Shown here: piece after piece, positions 1 through 7,927 of the stretch | Position numbering within the stretch: the first letter of the stretch is position 1 | How the letters are laid out: every line of letters begins with the position of its first letter | NCBI GenBank assembly: GCA_002839335.1 | Contig: PGXU01000032.1 | Span: 1 to 32,464 of the forward strand | From: Spirochaetae bacterium HGW-Spirochaetae-4 | GTDB lineage: Bacteria > Spirochaetota > Spirochaetia > Sphaerochaetales > Sphaerochaetaceae | Length of the DNA: 32,464 bases | Reading direction: 5' to 3' | Program-made: the position numbers and the translations under genes | The notes under the pieces: model-generated | Seen by the model: the letters and a program-made list of their open reading frames with translations, nothing else | The model's database searches: none | Told to the model about the DNA's origin: nothing

Positions 1-642
1 TGGTCGATTGGAATCCTCCCGCACCACGGGTGGCCCCAATGGATCGACTCCATGATCGCGATCGCTTCCTTTGGTGTCTTGCTCGCGATACTGGTGGCGT
101 TGGTCGGGTATTGGGGATCACGGTACTTCCTATCGATCCGACGAAAGGCCTACTCCGATGGGATGACGGGAGTCCTGAATAAGACGGAATTCATAAAGGT
201 CCTGCGGACCGAGACGCGCTTATGTGCCCGAAACCATACCCGTTTCGCGCTGGCTTTGCTCGATATTGACGATTTCAAGCATGTGAACGATATGTATGGG
301 CATCTGGAGGGTGATAGGGCGTTGCTTACCCTGGTCAATAGGATTTCACAGACTGTCCGTTCCGACGATATGGTTTGCAGGTTCGGGGGAGATGAATTTA
401 TCATCCTGTTCAAGCACATGGAGCCTGATGCGGCTCCCCGTATGGCTGCGAACCGCGTATTCAATACTATCGGCACACTCCCGCTGGCTATTGGAACGAA
501 GACAGTCCAAATCAAGACAAGCATGGGAGTTGCCATCTATGGAATCGATGGTACGGATCCCGATACATTGCTGAAGAGAGCCGATGCCCTTCTGTACAAA
601 GCCAAGGAACAGGGCAAGAACAAACTGGTCTTCAGTCGATAA
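1..642 (+). CDS. GGDEF-domain diguanylate cyclase, 5' end missing
   Basis: The reading frame is open to the left edge of the window, so the N-terminal (probably sensory) part lies outside and the ATG at 52 is probably internal. The visible part starts with a hydrophobic stretch typical of a last membrane helix (IASFGVLLAILVALVGYW), followed by a complete GGDEF domain. The active-site motif RFGGDEF is intact, the metal/GTP region reads DIDDFKHVND, and an inhibitory I-site RxxD (RSDD) sits five residues before GGDEF. It should therefore make c-di-GMP from two GTP at the membrane, with product inhibition. The next gene on the same strand begins 61 bases after the stop. The signal it senses cannot be told from this fragment. 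Confidence 0.9.
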   Translation, partial: WSIGILPHHGWPQWIDSMIAIASFGVLLAILVALVGYWGSRYFLSIRRKAYSDGMTGVLNKTEFIKVLRTETRLCARNHTRFALALLDIDDFKHVNDMYGHLEGDRALLTLVNRISQTVRSDDMVCRFGGDEFIILFKHMEPDAAPRMAANRVFNTIGTLPLAIGTKTVQIKTSMGVAIYGIDGTDPDTLLKRADALLYKAKEQGKNKLVFSR

Positions 643-703
643 CAGAGAACGTCATGCGACAAATTCAATGGACTTTTACCACTCGGGGAGGTATGGTTAT
701 AGT

Positions 704-2386
704 ATGAAACTGACATTTTTCGGCGGTGCAAGAACCGTCACCGGTAGTTGCACACTGATCGAGTGCGCAGGATTGCAAATTTTGGTGGATTGCGGTCTAC
801 CTCAAGGAAACGACGAGAAGAAGATAGGCCTCGAACTTCCTTTTCGTGCCTCGGAAATAGATTATGTGTTTCTGACCCATGCCCATATCGATCATTCCGG
901 ACGGATACCGCTTCTGGTGAGGGATGGGTTTAGAGGTACGATACACAGTACCGAAGCCACCGCGGATCTCTGCTCGATCATGCTCGCCGATTCCGGCCAT
1001 ATCCAGGAAATGGAAACAGAATGGCAAAACCGGAAACGCCGAAGGTCCGGCAAACGTGAAATCGAACCGCTCTATACAGTCGAGGATGCCCACAAGGCAA
1101 TGGATCTGTTCACCGGACATCCGTATGCGAAACGATTCACGGTGGATACGGGAATTGAAGTTGAATTTTCCGATGCCGGACACCTGTTGGGATCTTCCTC
1201 CATCCAGGTGTGGTTGACCGAGGGTGGGGAGACCAAAAGCATTGTCTTCAGTGGTGATATCGGAAACCTTGATCAACCGATCATCAACGATCCGGTGTAT
1301 TTGGTGGAAGCCGATTTTGTCGTGATGGAGTCGACCTATGGCGACCGGTTGCATGAGAAGCCGGAACATGCGAGCCAAAAGGTTTCCACAGAAGAGCGAT
1401 CCAAGGAACTGGCCGATATCATTCGGGAAACATTTGCCCAGGGAGGGAATGTGATCATCCCATCGTTCGCCGTTGGAAGGACGCAAGAACTGCTTTACCT
1501 GCTGCGCCATATCATAACGCATGGCATGCTTCCGGAAATCCCCCAAATTCCAGTATTTCTCGACAGTCCCCTTGCAATCGAGGCGACCAAGATATTCTCC
1601 CGGAATATCGAAGGGTATTTCGACGATGAAGCCATGGAGTTGGTGGCGAAAGGGCTGAATCCGCTTATGTTCGATTCCTTGACCACTACGGTCACCGCAG
1701 ACGAATCCCGCGAATTGAACAGGAGGGAGGGGAGTGCGGTTATCATCAGTTCCAGTGGTATGTGTGAGGCGGGGCGAATAAAGCATCATCTGAAACACAA
1801 CCTGTGGAGGGCGGAGAGTACGATAGTGTTCTGCGGGTACCAGGCGAACGGTACGTTGGGCCGCTCGATTCTGGATGGTGCGGAGAAGGTAACCATTTTC
1901 GGAGAACACATAGATGTCAGGGCCTCCATACGAAGGCTCGAGGGAATCAGCGGCCATGCCGATCAGGACGGGTTGATCCGATGGATCTCCGAATTCGAGA
2001 AAAAGCCCAAGCATGTGTTCGTGGTGCATGGGGACGAACAAGTCGCACAATATTTTGCCGGTCTTATCGCAACCACCATCAATGTGTCGGCATGGGCACC
2101 GGAGTTGAACCAAACCTTCGACCTGTTGGGTGGTTCCTTGCCTGTTGCCAAGCAATCGAAGCTGGAGACTGCCGGGCTGAAGGAGCTCCAGACGGCATAT
2201 GCCCAATTGGATCGAACCCTTGCCAGTCTGCAATCGGTCGCGGATCGGATGCGCTCACACGGTAGCCAATTGGATCGGCAAGCTGGTACACGCGAAGCAC
2301 AACGGTTGGCGAATGCCGTGTCGCGTTTTGCCGAGGATTTGGATATCCTACGTAGCCGATGGGATGCGAACGGGAAAGGCCGATAG
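704..2386 (+). CDS. MBL-fold / beta-CASP RNA-processing nuclease (CPSF73/Ysh1-type)
   Basis: A 560-residue metallo-beta-lactamase protein of the beta-CASP group, predicted cytoplasmic RNA endonuclease or exonuclease. The zinc motif HAHIDH is at residues 59-64. Further family signatures follow: VVMESTYGDR, a beta-CASP block (GGNVIIPSFAVGRTQE, VFLDSPLA), SSSGMCEAGR, and the C-terminal RMMBL motif SGHADQ near residue 415. After the catalytic part comes a roughly 70-residue Q/L/R-rich tail that looks like coiled coil. I chose ATG 704 because homology begins at MKLTFFGGARTVTG and a purine-rich GGGGAGG lies at 685-691; the open frame extends upstream to 584 but would overlap the previous gene. The spacing from that SD is long (12 nt), and a -10-like TATGGT ends 6 nt before the ATG, so the start could also be leaderless. 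The convergent TauE gene stops 5 bases away. Confidence 0.9.
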   Translation: MKLTFFGGARTVTGSCTLIECAGLQILVDCGLPQGNDEKKIGLELPFRASEIDYVFLTHAHIDHSGRIPLLVRDGFRGTIHSTEATADLCSIMLADSGHIQEMETEWQNRKRRRSGKREIEPLYTVEDAHKAMDLFTGHPYAKRFTVDTGIEVEFSDAGHLLGSSSIQVWLTEGGETKSIVFSGDIGNLDQPIINDPVYLVEADFVVMESTYGDRLHEKPEHASQKVSTEERSKELADIIRETFAQGGNVIIPSFAVGRTQELLYLLRHIITHGMLPEIPQIPVFLDSPLAIEATKIFSRNIEGYFDDEAMELVAKGLNPLMFDSLTTTVTADESRELNRREGSAVIISSSGMCEAGRIKHHLKHNLWRAESTIVFCGYQANGTLGRSILDGAEKVTIFGEHIDVRASIRRLEGISGHADQDGLIRWISEFEKKPKHVFVVHGDEQVAQYFAGLIATTINVSAWAPELNQTFDLLGGSLPVAKQSKLETAGLKELQTAYAQLDRTLASLQSVADRMRSHGSQLDRQAGTREAQRLANAVSRFAEDLDILRSRWDANGKGR

Positions 2387-2391
2387 GCGAC

Positions 2392-3123
2392 TTACCATAG
2401 CTGTTGGATAATGATGACAGCTCCGGATATTCCGACGAAACCGTACACGAGCTTACGCAATATCTGGTGCGGAATCCTCTTGAACAATTTCAACCCAAGG
2501 AAGGTTCCGACTGCGATCCCACTCCAGCCGGCCAGGATCACAGGCAAGTCGGACCATGCGAGCGCTCCACGTCCGGTGCGGATGATGATCGTGCTGATAT
2601 TCGAGAGCAGGAAGTAGCACTGGATAGTCGCAAGATAGCGTTCCTTGGATTTTTGTGCACTCAGAAGGTATATCGCTACCGGAGGGCCGCCGATTCCGAA
2701 CAGTCCGTTTCCGGTGCCGGCAACCACACCCATGATTGCCCCGGTTGTCACTGTCGGGTGGACAGTGATTCGCTCGCTGTACCGGACGGTGAAGATACTT
2801 ATGGCAATCAATGCCGCGCCAAGGATTATCTGCAGGCTGCTCTGGTCCATTTCGATCGAGACCAATGTGACAAGGATTCCGAAAGCTAGGGACACTATCA
2901 GAAGCGGCAGCAATGTCTTCCAATCGATATGCTTGAAGTAGATGATGGTAAGGTAGATAGTGCTGGCCATCGCGATTACCTGGCAGAGTGCGACGGCAGT
3001 CGAGAATGGAAAAAGCGCTGGGAGGAATATCATGGCGAGCACCGGAAAGCCGAAACCGATATTCGTTTGCAGGAATGCACCGGTGAGGGCAATAAGGAAG
3101 AGGGCGAGCATGATTGTTGTCAT
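2392..3123 (-). CDS. TauE/SafE-family membrane permease
   Basis: A 243-residue polytopic inner-membrane protein with about eight hydrophobic helices, beginning MTTIMLALFLIALTGAFLQT. The N-terminal FGFPVLAMIFLPALF and the central GTGNGLFGIGGPPVAIYLL match the two halves of the TauE/SafE (DUF81, sulfite exporter) family. The family moves small anions such as sulfite or sulfoacetate across the membrane; the substrate here cannot be inferred. The open frame runs upstream to 3321, but that extension is not hydrophobic and overlaps the divergent PIG-L gene, so I place the start at 3123. No SD precedes it; instead TATGAT (3130-3135, minus) ends exactly 6 nt before the ATG, suggesting a leaderless message. 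An in-frame ATG at 3148-3150 is the alternative start. Confidence 0.85.
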   Translation of the reverse strand: MTTIMLALFLIALTGAFLQTNIGFGFPVLAMIFLPALFPFSTAVALCQVIAMASTIYLTIIYFKHIDWKTLLPLLIVSLAFGILVTLVSIEMDQSSLQIILGAALIAISIFTVRYSERITVHPTVTTGAIMGVVAGTGNGLFGIGGPPVAIYLLSAQKSKERYLATIQCYFLLSNISTIIIRTGRGALAWSDLPVILAGWSGIAVGTFLGLKLFKRIPHQILRKLVYGFVGISGAVIIIQQLW

Positions 3124-3129
3124 AGGATC

Positions 3130-3135
3130 ATCATA
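3130..3135 (-). promoter_or_regulatory. -10-like hexamer of the TauE gene, leaderless geometry
   Basis: Read on the minus strand, TATGAT is followed by six bases (GATCCT) and then the ATG. Transcription would start at or next to the A of the start codon. The -35 is poor (ATACCA at 18 bp, 3 of 6). Supported mainly by the same spacing at other SD-less genes in this window. Confidence 0.45.
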
Positions 3136-3153
3136 GCAGAGACCTTGCATCCA

Positions 3154-3162
3154 TGGTATGAT
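3154..3162 (+). promoter_or_regulatory. extended -10 for the PIG-L gene
   Basis: TGGTATGAT is a TGn extended -10 element. It lies about 47 bases upstream of the PIG-L start, giving an expected leader of roughly 40 nt that contains the strong SD at 3197-3203. No good -35 is visible, which is normal for extended -10 promoters. Confidence 0.4.
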
Positions 3163-3208
3163 AATTATGACGAAATAACCTGTTCCGACAAACGGTGGAG
3201 GAGATACT

Positions 3209-3910
3209 ATGAAGATTCTTGCTATCGGAGCACATCCCGACGATGTGGAGATATGTTGCTTCGGAACCTTGGCCAGATGTGTCGAACGGGGCGATTCTGT
3301 GGTGGTCTGTTCGGTTACCAATGGAAACCAAGGTCATTTCGGGATCGGGCCCGAACAGTTGCGTATGATCAGGATGGCGGAGGGTGCGAAGGCATCCCAG
3401 ACCATTGGAGCCTCGTACTGCACGTTGGATGTGGACGATATGACGCTCAATCAGACCGACAAGAGTCTTCGCCTTCGTATGACCGAATTGATACGGTCGG
3501 TACGCCCGGATGTGATAATCACCCACGATGTTGACGATTACCATCCGGATCATGTCGCTACCGAGGAACTGGTCTTCTATTGCATGGTCCAAGCGAATCT
3601 TGCCCATATCAAAACGGAAAGCCCCGCACTCGATGCCCCCTGTGTCCTCTATCATATGGACAAGGTCGGTGGCGGACTGTTCATTCCAACCGAATTCGTG
3701 GATATCACATCAACGTTCGAGAAGAAAGGGGAGGCATTGGCTTGCCACGTGAGCCAAATCGAATATCTACGTAAGAGCAGCGGTTTGCACATACTCCATG
3801 GGATGGAGGTGTTGGCCGAATATCGGGGGATGCAGTGCGGCTGCAGATATGCGGAGGGGTTCCGTGCTTCGGACAAACGTCCGGTTCCAGCCTTCCGTGT
3901 GTTGCCCTGA
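3209..3910 (+). CDS. PIG-L family N-acetylglucosaminyl deacetylase-type hydrolase
   Basis: A 233-residue protein with the two metal-binding signatures of the PIG-L (LmbE) family: AHPDDVE at residues 8-14 and YHPDH in the middle (DVDDYHPDHVATEE). The family are zinc-dependent deacetylases acting on N-acetylglucosaminyl conjugates (GlcNAc-phosphatidylinositol, mycothiol and bacillithiol precursors, antibiotics). Length is normal and no signal peptide is seen, so it is predicted cytoplasmic. The ATG at 3209 has an excellent SD, GGAGGAG at 3197-3203. It stands alone between the divergent TauE gene and the convergent DUF72 gene, so context gives no substrate. A role in bacillithiol-like thiol synthesis is possible, but no glycosyltransferase or ligase partner is nearby. 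Confidence 0.88.
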   Translation: MKILAIGAHPDDVEICCFGTLARCVERGDSVVVCSVTNGNQGHFGIGPEQLRMIRMAEGAKASQTIGASYCTLDVDDMTLNQTDKSLRLRMTELIRSVRPDVIITHDVDDYHPDHVATEELVFYCMVQANLAHIKTESPALDAPCVLYHMDKVGGGLFIPTEFVDITSTFEKKGEALACHVSQIEYLRKSSGLHILHGMEVLAEYRGMQCGCRYAEGFRASDKRPVPAFRVLP

Positions 3911-3966
3911 TCTGTACCATCCGCTCCAAGCCGGTCACAAGCGTATGCCGGTACAGGTCGCTGGCT

Positions 3967-4818
3967 TCAGCGCATCAATGCCCGCAACCGTTCTATGGTA
4001 AGCGGGGCAGAACCTTCGTAGTGGTTGTTGACTTGGACAAACACGGTTCTTCCCCGTTCGGCCATGGTGGTGACCGAGAGCGCTATAGTTGCCAATTCCC
4101 TGTCACGGGGATTGATTATCCGGTTCCACTGGCCACCCGAGTCGATTTCCATCTCTTCCCGGTCCTCTCCATGCAGACGGATACTCACTGTCTCGCCAAA
4201 CAGTTGTTCATACCGTTCGATAGTCTGGGAAATATCGTCCATCCAATATCCTTGGATCAGTACCGGTGCGATGTGACGGTCAGATAACCAGGTGAACCAA
4301 TCGCCATGAAGCCATGCGGGATTGCGTAGCTCGATCGCATAGGGGAGCTCTGGTGGAAGCTCCTGGAAGAAGCGATCCAACCTGGCCATGAACAGCTTCT
4401 GGCTTTCCATGCTTCGTTTGTTCAGGTATCCGAACTGGAACATGAGCAAGCCGATCTTCGACCGTATCGGTTCCAACGAGGCGATAAACGCATGCATGAG
4501 TGACGGATCGAGAAAAAATTCGTTTGGTAGCATGGTTCCCTGCGAATCCTTGTCATGGAAAGGTCGGGTAAGTGCATTGGGACATTTGATGGTGAATTTG
4601 AAGTTTTCCGGGGTAGCCGCACCATATTCCACGACTGTCTCGTGTTTTGGCAGGCCCGCACTCCGTCTGCCCAACGACCAGAACCATTGGTCTATCTCCA
4701 CCATTTCATAGTGTTGGGCATACTTCGCCAAAAAACTGTCCTGGTCGATGTGTGAATAGACCAGATCCAGCCACGAAGGATATTTCCAAGAACAGGTTCC
4801 GAACAGTATCGTTCCCAT
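3967..4818 (-). CDS. DUF72 family protein
   Basis: A 283-residue protein starting MGTILFGTCSWKYPSW, the characteristic opening of the DUF72 (YecE) family, which adopts a TIM-barrel fold. Other family landmarks are the W-rich VEIDQWFW region, FKFTIKCPNALTR, the LLMFQFG strand, YAIELRNPAW and, near the C-terminus, VFVQVNNHYEGSAP. Biochemical function is not established for the family; resemblance to AP-endonuclease-type barrels has been noted. It is divergent from the esterase gene. The start has no convincing SD; a promoter TTGCCT-17-TAGATT places transcription initiation on the start codon itself. The gene is convergent with PIG-L, with 56 bases between the stops and no terminator I can recognise. 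Confidence 0.88.
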   Translation of the reverse strand: MGTILFGTCSWKYPSWLDLVYSHIDQDSFLAKYAQHYEMVEIDQWFWSLGRRSAGLPKHETVVEYGAATPENFKFTIKCPNALTRPFHDKDSQGTMLPNEFFLDPSLMHAFIASLEPIRSKIGLLMFQFGYLNKRSMESQKLFMARLDRFFQELPPELPYAIELRNPAWLHGDWFTWLSDRHIAPVLIQGYWMDDISQTIERYEQLFGETVSIRLHGEDREEMEIDSGGQWNRIINPRDRELATIALSVTTMAERGRTVFVQVNNHYEGSAPLTIERLRALMR

Positions 4819-4824
4819 GATTCC

Positions 4825-4853
4825 AATCTACCTATGCCACGTGCGGCAGGCAA
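4825..4853 (-). promoter_or_regulatory. promoter of the DUF72 gene (leaderless geometry)
   Basis: On the minus strand TTGCCT (4848-4853) and TAGATT (4825-4830) are 17 bp apart. Six bases separate TAGATT from the ATG at 4818, so +1 would fall on the A of the start codon. Confidence 0.5.
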
Positions 4854-4916
4854 GCGGTGCTCGTGGTGGGTAGCGGTGTTCGTGCCGAATCAGATATCTA
4901 GGGGACACGAATTCTT

Positions 4917-4946
4917 TTGACACCCCTGTGGACGAACGTGTACTGT
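4917..4946 (+). promoter_or_regulatory. promoter of the esterase gene (leaderless geometry)
   Basis: A perfect TTGACA (4917-4922) is followed after 18 bp by TACTGT (4941-4946), and six bases later by ATG 4953. A TTG start codon at 4917 would otherwise be possible in frame; its bases are better explained as the -35 box. Confidence 0.5.
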
Positions 4947-4952
4947 GAACCA

Positions 4953-5927
4953 ATGGCATTTATCATCTTCTTGCTACTCATGATAACTTCCTCAGGTGCC
5001 GCCTGGTACATTACCAGAAAGGAAAAGCGGAGTTTCCGGAGTTGGACAAGCGAGCAATTGCTGCATCTGAGGTTGAAGAAGGGTTGGTTCCATGCGAACG
5101 AGGATCCCCATCAATTCTTAACGCAACAAGGTGTGGTGAATGAAAAACCCTATATCATGCCGGCTCCCTTGAAGCTGCTTGGCGTTATCGAACGCAAGGT
5201 GATCGCCGATCTCGATTGCGTTGTCCTGCAGGAACGCAGCGGCACGACAAACCTGAGGATACTCTATCTGCACGGGGGAGCGTATGTCGAACAACCGATT
5301 CTTCCCCATTGGCTATTTCTCGACAGGATCAACAATGTGTGCAGGGCGATCATCACCGTTCCCCTCTATCCCAAAGCTCCGGTGCACACATTCGAGGAGA
5401 CGACCGACCGGTTGCTCGAACTCTATCGGAAGATGCTGGAAGGATCGAAAGCAAGGAACATCGTTATCATGGGTGATTCTGCGGGGGGAGGTTTGGCTTT
5501 GGTCTTGTCGCAGCAGATAGCATTGTCGAATCTGCCCATACCCAAGGCAACCATCCTCATTTCCCCATGGTTGGACATCACCTTGCGGAATGCCGATATA
5601 GATGCACTCGAAACGAAGGATCCCATGCTGGACAGGCGCCATCTGCAAATAATGGGGCAAGCGTGGGCTGGAAACGGGGACCCCAACCATTGGATGGTAA
5701 GTCCCATCAACGGTCCGCTCGTAGGGCTTCCGCCATTGTCGCTGTTTATCGGCACCCATGAGCTTTTCCTTGCCGATGCACGGAAGTTGTTGCTGCTATG
5801 CAAGAGAAATGGCGTTAAGATCGATTATCAAGAGTATCCAAAGATGAACCACGATTTTCCGCTTTTTCCTATTCCCGAGGCATGGAAAGCACTGAAACAT
5901 ATCGTGGAGATCATCAAGGGGTATTGA
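4953..5927 (+). CDS. alpha/beta hydrolase, hormone-sensitive-lipase-type esterase
   Basis: A 324-residue hydrolase with an N-terminal hydrophobic anchor (MAFIIFLLLMITSSGAAW), so probably membrane-tethered. The oxyanion-hole motif HGG (LYLHGGAYVE) is near residue 107, the nucleophile elbow GDSAGG has Ser near residue 176, the acid is probably within THELFLADA, and the His lies in MNHDF near residue 300. This is the HSL (family IV) arrangement, acting on short-chain or aryl esters; the natural substrate is unknown. The frame can be extended to a TTG at 4917, but that codon is part of a consensus -35 box, and ATG 4953 sits at the predicted transcription start. The stop is 6 bases from the stop of the convergent DUF3006 gene. 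Confidence 0.88.
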   Translation: MAFIIFLLLMITSSGAAWYITRKEKRSFRSWTSEQLLHLRLKKGWFHANEDPHQFLTQQGVVNEKPYIMPAPLKLLGVIERKVIADLDCVVLQERSGTTNLRILYLHGGAYVEQPILPHWLFLDRINNVCRAIITVPLYPKAPVHTFEETTDRLLELYRKMLEGSKARNIVIMGDSAGGGLALVLSQQIALSNLPIPKATILISPWLDITLRNADIDALETKDPMLDRRHLQIMGQAWAGNGDPNHWMVSPINGPLVGLPPLSLFIGTHELFLADARKLLLLCKRNGVKIDYQEYPKMNHDFPLFPIPEAWKALKHIVEIIKGY

Positions 5928-5933
5928 TACCTT

Positions 5934-6095
5934 TCAATCTACTTTCTGATAGACTCCATCGACATATATCAATTGGTCACCTGCGACCGAATCCACAGGG
6001 ATATCCTCAAACGGAATGTTGACGGTTCGATCATCCGTTGCATTGCAAACTGCGTAATCTTCTTCGAATCGTTCAATCCTGTACAAAATGTCCAT
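5934..6095 (-). CDS. small DUF3006-type protein
   Basis: A 53-residue acidic protein on the minus strand. It begins MDILYRIERFEEDYAVCNA, continues with a short acidic and hydrophobic stretch (VNIPFEDIPVDSVAGDQL) and ends VYQKVD. The pattern of an ID/ER-F-E-x-x-Y-A-V opening strand followed by a P-hydrophobic strand and a GD-hydrophobic strand matches the DUF3006 family of tiny beta-rich proteins. Function is unknown; in other bacteria the domain often accompanies ComEC or MBL-fold proteins, whereas here it is alone. The ATG has a very strong SD (AAGGAGG, minus strand, about 5 bases away), a good argument that it is real despite its size. The single Cys is not part of any motif. Confidence 0.75.
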   Translation of the reverse strand: MDILYRIERFEEDYAVCNATDDRTVNIPFEDIPVDSVAGDQLIYVDGVYQKVD

Positions 6096-6403
6096 ACATC
6101 CTCCTTGTTGGGTATGCTCGGGTAGTGTGCTCTGGTAACATCATGGTGGTATGTGAGCTATGGCAACCATACGGGAGCCCGGCTTTGTTACCCCGGACCA
6201 TATGCGCCGCTGTGAACTGACTGTCGGTCATGGTGGACAAATATATTGCCATCAGGCCTCCTGAGGCCATTATGGATGACAATTCTGCACCTGTCAAACA
6301 GAGATTCTTCAAGAGACGCATGCATCGCGCACAGTTTTTTCACCAAAACTTGCTTTTCCCGTTGGGTTGGCGTAGAATAGGCGTTTATGAGTGGAGAAGT
6401 CGG
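6096..6403. other. 308-base stretch without a convincing gene
   Basis: The last part (6350-6403) is the promoter and leader of the next gene. The rest holds a small hairpin, GGCCT-CCTG-AGGCC at 6255-6268, with a further CCAT/ATGG pairing outside it and no U-run, so it is not a standard terminator. Open frames on both strands cross the region, but their translations have no family resemblance and odd composition (His, Thr and Met rich on the minus strand). I see no tRNA, riboswitch or mobile-element end. Confidence 0.5.
6350..6378 (+). promoter_or_regulatory. promoter of the two-TM protein gene
   Basis: TTGCTT (6350-6355), 17-bp spacer, TAGAAT (6373-6378). The predicted leader of about 20 nt holds GGAG just before ATG 6404, which decides the start against the upstream in-frame codons at 6230 and 6272. 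Confidence 0.6.
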
Positions 6404-7894
6404 ATGATCGATGTTCGTGTACATTCCAGCAGGCACCTCGAGACAAAAATCACCTATCCCATATCGGAGCATACCTCGTATGACAGGGATGTGAATTATT
6501 ATATCTTCACTCCCGCCCAATTGCATGTCTCTGCTGGTTTCATCTCAGATGAAGCGATGTTGAGAAAATTCCAGGCCCATGCCCGCTACAGCTCACCGGA
6601 AATCACCTTGGACGAGTTGTTGGACAAGGGAAACAGGACGAGTCCATTGGTATTGCTGGAATCATATACCCAACAACGTGTCGAACGGTCGGGTGACGTC
6701 GCCGATACGATTTTCATGCATGAGTTGCAGACGCTGTCCAACTCGTTTCGACATGAATCTGGAATCATCTTGTCCGAATGCAGGGAACTGGCCAAGGAGA
6801 ACAAGCTGGACGAGCTCAGAGGATTGCTCCAAGATTGGTACAAGGAAACCGGATATGCCATGGAACGGTTCCGGGCACTATTGAAAATGATGCGGGTGCA
6901 TTATCCCACCGGGAACCGTATGGTGACCGCTTTCGAGTGGGCCGATGAGGCGATCAGCCTGGTGGTGGAAAGCACCAGCCTTGAAATGTACCTTTCGTTG
7001 GAACCGTTGTTCGGTGAGTTGCAGGAGTCCGCATACAACCTGTTGCGTCATTCGCGGGCAGAACTCGGGTATCGTCGCGAACAGAAATACGAATCGGTCG
7101 TCAGCAAGGGCAACCGGTATTCGACCGAAGCTGTCGCCTACCGGTCGGGAGTACTCAAGAAATGGACCCAGTCGGTGCTATACCTTACCCCTGTCCACTC
7201 GAAGGCTCCCCAACGGGTCGCTGGAGTCCTGGCGGGAACGGCCGCCGCCATAGCGATGACGTTCGCAACGCTGGCCGCCATATTCGCCGAAACCTTTTTC
7301 TTGAAGAACAGCATGCAATGGGCGTTGCTGGTGATTCTTGCCTATGTGTTCAAGGATAGGATCAAGGAGGGGTTGCGGGCGTTGTTCTCGCGTGTCGTTC
7401 CGCGCCTGCTTGCCGATCAGATATCCTCCTTCATTTCTCCTCGTACCGGCAAGAGGTTGAGTAGGACGAAAGTGGTCATACACATAAAGAAGGCTTCCGA
7501 CATGCCGCCTGAAATACAGGACAAGCGTCTTGAGGATGGGAATCCGTTCCAAGACATGTTGCCCCAAGAGGACGTCGTCCACTACACCCGTTTCGTCAAG
7601 ATTTTCAAGACCGAGAAGGATAGGACAATCGGGCCTTGGATCAATGCGATCACTGTCATCACACGCATCCGGATCGACGATTGGCTGAAGGAAATGGACG
7701 ACCCGAACGATGTCATGTATGTGGCCTCCGGTGATGGTGACTTTGAACAGCAGAACAGCGATAGGGTATACCATGTCCATCTGGTGATCACCGAGACATC
7801 CAAGAAACAGAACATCAACGATATCCACCATTATCGTATCATCATGAACAAGAAGGGAATATTGCGGATGGAGACATTGGACAGACCCCAGTGA
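6404..7894 (+). CDS. uncharacterised protein with two central membrane helices
   Basis: I do not recognise a named family. The 496-residue product begins MIDVRVHSSRHLETKITYPI and has a mostly polar, helical N-terminal half (to about residue 270). Two hydrophobic segments follow, around residues 270-320 (VAGVLAGTAAAIAMTFATLAAIF and QWALLVILAYVF), joined by a short loop, and then a soluble C-terminal domain of about 170 residues rich in beta-type segments (TKVVIHIKKASDM, VYHVHLVITETS, HHYRIIMNKKG). No catalytic motif or signal peptide is evident. The helical hairpin in the middle suggests two cytoplasmic domains held at the membrane. Start chosen from the GGAG SD and the promoter at 6350-6378. 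It is monocistronic and convergent with the HD hydrolase gene. I recall unnamed proteins of similar opening and layout in other bacteria but cannot confirm this without a search. Confidence 0.8.
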   Translation: MIDVRVHSSRHLETKITYPISEHTSYDRDVNYYIFTPAQLHVSAGFISDEAMLRKFQAHARYSSPEITLDELLDKGNRTSPLVLLESYTQQRVERSGDVADTIFMHELQTLSNSFRHESGIILSECRELAKENKLDELRGLLQDWYKETGYAMERFRALLKMMRVHYPTGNRMVTAFEWADEAISLVVESTSLEMYLSLEPLFGELQESAYNLLRHSRAELGYRREQKYESVVSKGNRYSTEAVAYRSGVLKKWTQSVLYLTPVHSKAPQRVAGVLAGTAAAIAMTFATLAAIFAETFFLKNSMQWALLVILAYVFKDRIKEGLRALFSRVVPRLLADQISSFISPRTGKRLSRTKVVIHIKKASDMPPEIQDKRLEDGNPFQDMLPQEDVVHYTRFVKIFKTEKDRTIGPWINAITVITRIRIDDWLKEMDDPNDVMYVASGDGDFEQQNSDRVYHVHLVITETSKKQNINDIHHYRIIMNKKGILRMETLDRPQ

Positions 7895-7927
7895 CCTGTT
7901 CCAAAGCCAACCACTAGTTCATGTTGT

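Noticed and set aside
797-2233. 478-codon open frame on the minus strand opposite the MBL nuclease gene
   Set aside because: It lies wholly antisense to a well-supported gene, has no SD, and its translation is rich in His, Arg, Gln and Gly with no family motif: a shadow of codon bias on the other strand.
3911-3966. Terminator between the convergent PIG-L and DUF72 genes
   Set aside because: Only a 6-bp inverted repeat (TGTACC at 3913-3918, GGTACA at 3950-3955) with a 31-base loop and no U-run.
4917-4952. TTG start that would extend the esterase by 12 residues
   Set aside because: No SD, and the TTG is the first half of a consensus TTGACA at the right distance from a -10-like hexamer that precedes ATG 4953.
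6255-6268. Hairpin GGCCT-CCTG-AGGCC as a terminator or attenuator
   Set aside because: Short stem and no U-run on either strand, and no gene end next to it.
6073-6321. 82-codon minus-strand frame upstream of the DUF3006 gene (an AGGAGG precedes one internal ATG)
   Set aside because: It overlaps the better-supported DUF3006 gene in another frame. The translation is His/Thr/Met rich with no recognisable fold. I cannot exclude a small protein of 50-60 residues, but do not call it.
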